NCBI RefSeq assembly: GCF_003480315.1
Contig: NZ_QUIV01000035.1
Location: 1-23,325 of the forward strand
DNA length: 23,325 nucleotides
From: Clostridium sp. AM33-3
GTDB lineage: Bacteria > Bacillota > Clostridia > Lachnospirales > Lachnospiraceae
Direction: 5' to 3'
Below the pieces are notes generated by a model, which saw nothing but the letters and a program-made list of their open reading frames with translations, was not told the origin of the DNA and did no database searches. How positions within the stretch are numbered: the stretch's first letter is position 1; each line of letters opens with the position of its first letter. A program made the position numbers and the translations under genes. Below are positions 21,097-23,325 of the stretch, one piece after another.

Positions 21097-22209
21097 ATGT
21101 ATCGGAGAGTATTGCCGCTTCTGCTCACCGCGGTACTGCTGCTGAGCGGCTGCGCCGCCGGGCAGAAAAATATGCCACAGAAAACGGACGAGAAGGAAAT
21201 GACCGGACAGCCCTCTGATATGTCCGGTGAAGGAAACATGTATATGGATACCACGGAAAATGTCATATATCTGGCGGGCGGATGCTTCTGGGGCATGGAA
21301 CAGCTGATGCAGTCCATCCCCGGCGTCATCGATGCCGAGAGCGGCTATGCCAACGGCACCTGCGAGGCGGACGCCGATTACAAGACCGTCTGCAAAGGGA
21401 ACACCGGCTTCCGGGAGACCGTGCGGGTGGAGTATGACCCCGGGCAGGTGAGTCTCGACGCCCTGCTGCTGGCCTACTTCTATGTGATCGACCCCACGGT
21501 GGAGAACCGGCAGGGCAACGACCGGGGCAGCCAGTATCAGACCGGTGTCTATTACATCAACGAAAGCGCGAAGGAAACGGTGGAGCGCATCGCGGAGATC
21601 GAGCGGGGACGCAGTGAAAAGTTCTTCGTGGAGATAGGCCCACTCAAGAACTATTACCCCGCCGAGGAGTACCACCAGAACTACCTCGAAAAGAACCCGA
21701 ACGGCTACTGCCACATCCCGCGCGCGGAGATGGAGCTGTTTTCCCGGCTGCGCATCGATCCGGGCGACTATCAGAAGCCCGCGGCGGAATCCATCCGGGA
21801 CAAGCTGACGGCAGAGCAGTACCGTGTTACGCAGGAGAGCGGCACAGAGCGCGCTTTCACAGGCGAGTTCTGGGATAAGTTTGAAAAGGGCATCTATGTG
21901 GATGTCGTCACCGGCGAGCCGCTTTTTTCCTCCACGGATAAGTACGAGAGCGGCTGCGGCTGGCCGGCTTTCACAAAGCCCATTGAAGAGCCTGCCGTGG
22001 TGGAACTGGAGGACCTGAGCCACGGCATGCGCCGTACAGAGGTCAGAAGCCGTGCCGGAAATTCTCACCTTGGTCATGTGTTCACCGGCGATCCGGAGTC
22101 CCCAAATGGCGTGCGCTACTGCATCAACAGTGCGGCCCTGCGCTTTGTGCCTTACGCAAAGATGAAAGCAGAGGGTTACGGATATCTTCTGTATCTGTTC
22201 GAGGAATGA
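21097..22209 (+). CDS. msrAB: Exported MsrA-MsrB fusion lipoprotein (methionine sulfoxide reductase)
   Basis: 370 aa. The lipobox LSGC gives Cys19. The MsrA domain (about 55-210) has the catalytic GCFWG (Cys63), the YFYVIDPT segment and [10 protein letters not shown]; it reduces Met-S-sulfoxide. The MsrB domain (about 240-360) has [11 protein letters not shown], the SHLGHVF motif and the catalytic [11 protein letters not shown] (Cys342) for the R form. The two CXXC pairs that bind zinc in many MsrB proteins are absent (the positions read DVVTGEP and RSRAGNS), so this is a zinc-free type. AAAGGAGG lies 8 bases before the ATG. Last gene of the operon, 37 bases after the TlpA gene. Together they repair oxidised surface proteins. 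Confidence 0.95.
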   Translation: MYRRVLPLLLTAVLLLSGCAAGQKNMPQKTDEKEMTGQPSDMSGEGNMYMDTTENVIYLAGGCFWGMEQLMQSIPGVIDAESGYANGTCEADADYKTVCKGNTGFRETVRVEYDPGQVSLDALLLAYFYVIDPTVENRQGNDRGSQYQTGVYYINESAKETVERIAEIERGRSEKFFVEIGPLKNYYPAEEYHQNYLEKNPNGYCHIPRAEMELFSRLRIDPGDYQKPAAESIRDKLTAEQYRVTQESGTERAFTGEFWDKFEKGIYVDVVTGEPLFSSTDKYESGCGWPAFTKPIEEPAVVELEDLSHGMRRTEVRSRAGNSHLGHVFTGDPESPNGVRYCINSAALRFVPYAKMKAEGYGYLLYLFEE

Positions 22210-22436
22210 TCAAGTTGTTGCGAACGGTTAGTATGTATAAAACAGCTGTCTACAAAACGGCTACAAAATTCGTAAGAAACCTATGTACAGCCCGAAATAC
22301 GTGGATTATTTGGACAAAATGCGTATCGAGAGTACATTTTATAACCCTAAATCAAAGCCAAAGACTTGAAGTATAGATAAAAAAATTTAGAACCACTCAT
22401 ACTGTGGTCAAAAGACCTTCCGGCTGAGTGTTACAA
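22210..22436 (+). other. Debris between msrAB and the IS66 remnant
   Basis: No intact gene. A short plus-strand frame at about 22284-22370 reads MYSPKYVDYLDKMRIESTFY then NPKSKPKT and a stop, which looks like the true C-terminus of a lost protein, but I cannot name the family. No clear terminator for the msrAB operon was found before it. GC content drops sharply from here. Confidence 0.35.
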
Positions 22437-22456
22437 GCGCCGCAAATAAGCGGCGC
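22437..22456. repeat. GC-rich hairpin
   Basis: GCGCCGC-AAATAA-GCGGCGC is a perfect 7-bp stem without a T-run. It lies inside what seems to be decayed transposase sequence, so it could be chance or a structure of the element. Confidence 0.4.
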
Positions 22457-22717
22457 ATCCAAAGAGCCTGCTCCACGCAAGCCCGGTCTCATCGTCTCTC
22501 GCTGCAGCTATCATGAATGGAAAGTATGTAAACGCGGTTCCACTTTACCGTCTGGAACAGAAGTTCATCCGGAAAGCCAGAAATAGTCTGCTTCGTTCCT
22601 GATCATAAAGCAGATCCAGGCAATCTACCGGGAGGAAGGAAAACTCAAAGAATTTTCATCAAAAGAAAGGCTTGTTCAGCGTCAGGTGGTTGTAAAACCA
22701 CTGGTAGATGCTTTGTT

Positions 22718-23116
22718 GTGTACCTGAAACAACATGAAAGTGAAGTCGGTACGGAAAAACTGAGGGAAGCTTTCACTTATGCATTGAATCATGAAAAATA
22801 CTTCTGGGTTTTTCTGACCGACGGAGATGTTCCGATGGACAACAATGCATCAGAGCGTGCGATCCGCGGATTCTGTGTCGGCATGAAAAACTGGCAGATG
22901 ATCGATACCATCAATGGTGCAAAATCATCCGCTATCATTTACAGCATTGCAGAAACAGCAAAAGCGAACAATTTAAAGCCATATGAGTACTTTGAATATC
23001 TTCTGACAGAAATTCCGAAACACATGGGTGATACAGACCGATCCTTTTTAGATAATCTGGTCCCATGGTCAGAAATGCTGCCAGAGAGTATTCGAAAACC
23101 AAAGAAGATCAATTAA
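22718..23116 (+). pseudogene. IS66 transposase C-terminal fragment
   Basis: About 130 codons with the IS66 catalytic end: FLTDGDVPMDNNASERAIRG (the Glu of the DDE triad in NASERAIR), FCVGMKNWQMIDTINGAKSS, IYSIAETAKANNLKPYEYFEYLL and the short DUF-like tail LPWSEMLPE. The first in-frame residues YLKQHESEVG continue, after a 1-base shift near 22717, from VVVKPLVDALL of the previous fragment. It lacks the zinc-finger and N-terminal DDE residues, so there is no activity. Confidence 0.88.
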
Positions 23117-23119
23117 GCC

Positions 23120-23139
23120 AAGCCGCAAATGTGGCTTTT
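23120..23139 (+). terminator. Short terminator-like hairpin after the IS66 transposase
   Basis: AAGCCGC-AAAT-GTGGCTT followed by TT: a 5-bp core plus A-T pairs with a short T-run, three bases after the transposase stop. Confidence 0.55.
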
Positions 23140-23171
23140 GACTGGTTCAGTACTTGCTATGGAGCGTTTAC

Positions 23172-23325
23172 GTTTCAAAAAGCTCTCGGAGTCTTACTTG
23201 CTTAATTTATGGCTATGTTATAAACTGACTTTCGTTATATTATCACACAATAACATAGTAAAAACCGAGACCGTTTCAAGTTTTGTGTAAACGTTAAAAA
23301 CTGATATAAGATTTGTGAATAGTTA
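23172..23325. other. Gene-free window end with a possible second IS terminus
   Basis: AT-rich, no gene. From about 23266 the sequence GAGACCGTTTCAAGTTTTG then TGTAAACG resembles the terminal repeats of IS256-family elements, which often contain TTTACACAAA. The rest would lie beyond the window. The call is tentative. Confidence 0.25.

Larger units (their letters stand above)
22470..23171 (+). mobile_element. Decayed IS66-family insertion sequence
   Basis: Pieces of an IS66 transposase (TnpC) appear in order but in different frames. 22470-22600 reads PVSSSLAAAIMNGKYVNAVP then LYRLEQKF. 22587-22724 reads LIIKQIQAIYREEGKLKEFS then KERLVQRQ. 22718-23116 is the C-terminal part. A large catalytic section between the first two is missing, so internal deletions and frameshifts have killed it. 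GGAGCGTTTAC at 23161-23171 fits an IS66 right end (complement begins GTAAACGC). The left end was not found. Confidence 0.8.

Noticed and set aside
21025..22077. Long minus-strand frames opposite msrAB and the TlpA gene
   Set aside because: Shadow frames of GC-rich coding DNA; Ala/Val/His-rich composition without motifs and no ribosome site.
1..23325. tRNA, rRNA genes and CRISPR arrays
   Set aside because: No cloverleaf with a T-loop GTTCRA block and CCA-type end, no rRNA blocks and no regularly spaced repeats were seen.

Overview
The window looks like chromosomal DNA of an anaerobic low-to-moderate-GC Firmicute, most likely a gut Clostridia/Lachnospiraceae-type organism. The reasons are strong Shine-Dalgarno sites (AGGAGG type), a Gram-positive-type LexA box (GAAC-N4-GTTC), a TPP riboswitch, a GEMM-type cyclic-dinucleotide riboswitch, lipoprotein lipoboxes, and a CXXC mini-protein of the kind seen in Clostridia. 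The species cannot be named from the sequence alone.

Layout. (1) 55-4440, minus strand: a TPP-riboswitch-controlled pyrimidine salvage operon, promoter - riboswitch - thiD - tenA - ABC ATPase - permease - lipoprotein SBP. It imports a thiamine pyrimidine precursor, releases HMP from it with TenA, and phosphorylates HMP with ThiD. (2) 4559-5711, plus strand: a divergent DUF362 gene with its own promoter. A perfect palindrome lies in the shared intergenic region, and a bidirectional terminator follows the gene. (3) 5739-6801, minus: a VOC-family protein and a LURP-one-related protein. (4) 6851-9161, minus: an SOS operon of DNA polymerase IV, a conserved unknown 104-aa protein and a SRAP/YedK abasic-site protein, with a LexA box just downstream of a TTGACA-N17-TAGAAT promoter. 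The SRAP gene has lost its own 3' end to a copied or recombined DUF4186 gene tail. (5) 9306-11005, minus: a probable operon of a short HAD nucleotidase-like gene, a GNAT gene broken by one TAG, a DUF4186 gene and a YjbR/MmcQ gene, closed by a GNRA-loop terminator.

(6) 11006-11982: debris, including a strong terminator, the N-terminus of a phage tape-measure gene and an internal piece of a MetK-like gene. (7) 11983-15777, minus: two tandem sensor kinases, a CHASE kinase cut off inside its ATPase domain and a complete hybrid kinase. They lie behind a promoter, a GEMM (c-di-GMP-I type) riboswitch and a terminator, so cyclic-dinucleotide level probably gates a signalling operon. (8) 15848-17089: a graveyard of conjugative or mobilizable element fragments (ParA, Mob/Pre relaxase and several small unknown genes). 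(9) 17086-22209: a visibly GC-richer island. On the minus strand is an OmpR-type response regulator and HAMP kinase pair. Divergent from it is a tightly coupled operon of a 48-aa CXXC membrane mini-protein, a polyferredoxin membrane protein, a TlpA-like thioredoxin lipoprotein and an MsrA-MsrB lipoprotein. Read together, these look like a regulated pathway that carries electrons across the membrane to repair oxidised methionine outside the cell, with an Fe-S membrane protein where CcdA/DsbD would normally sit. (10) 22210-23325: a decayed IS66-family element in several frames, followed by a possible end of a second IS.

The most interesting systems are the Fe-S/TlpA/MsrAB redox operon flanked by mobile debris, the GEMM-riboswitch kinase tandem, and the SOS operon with an unknown middle gene and a recombined SRAP tail.
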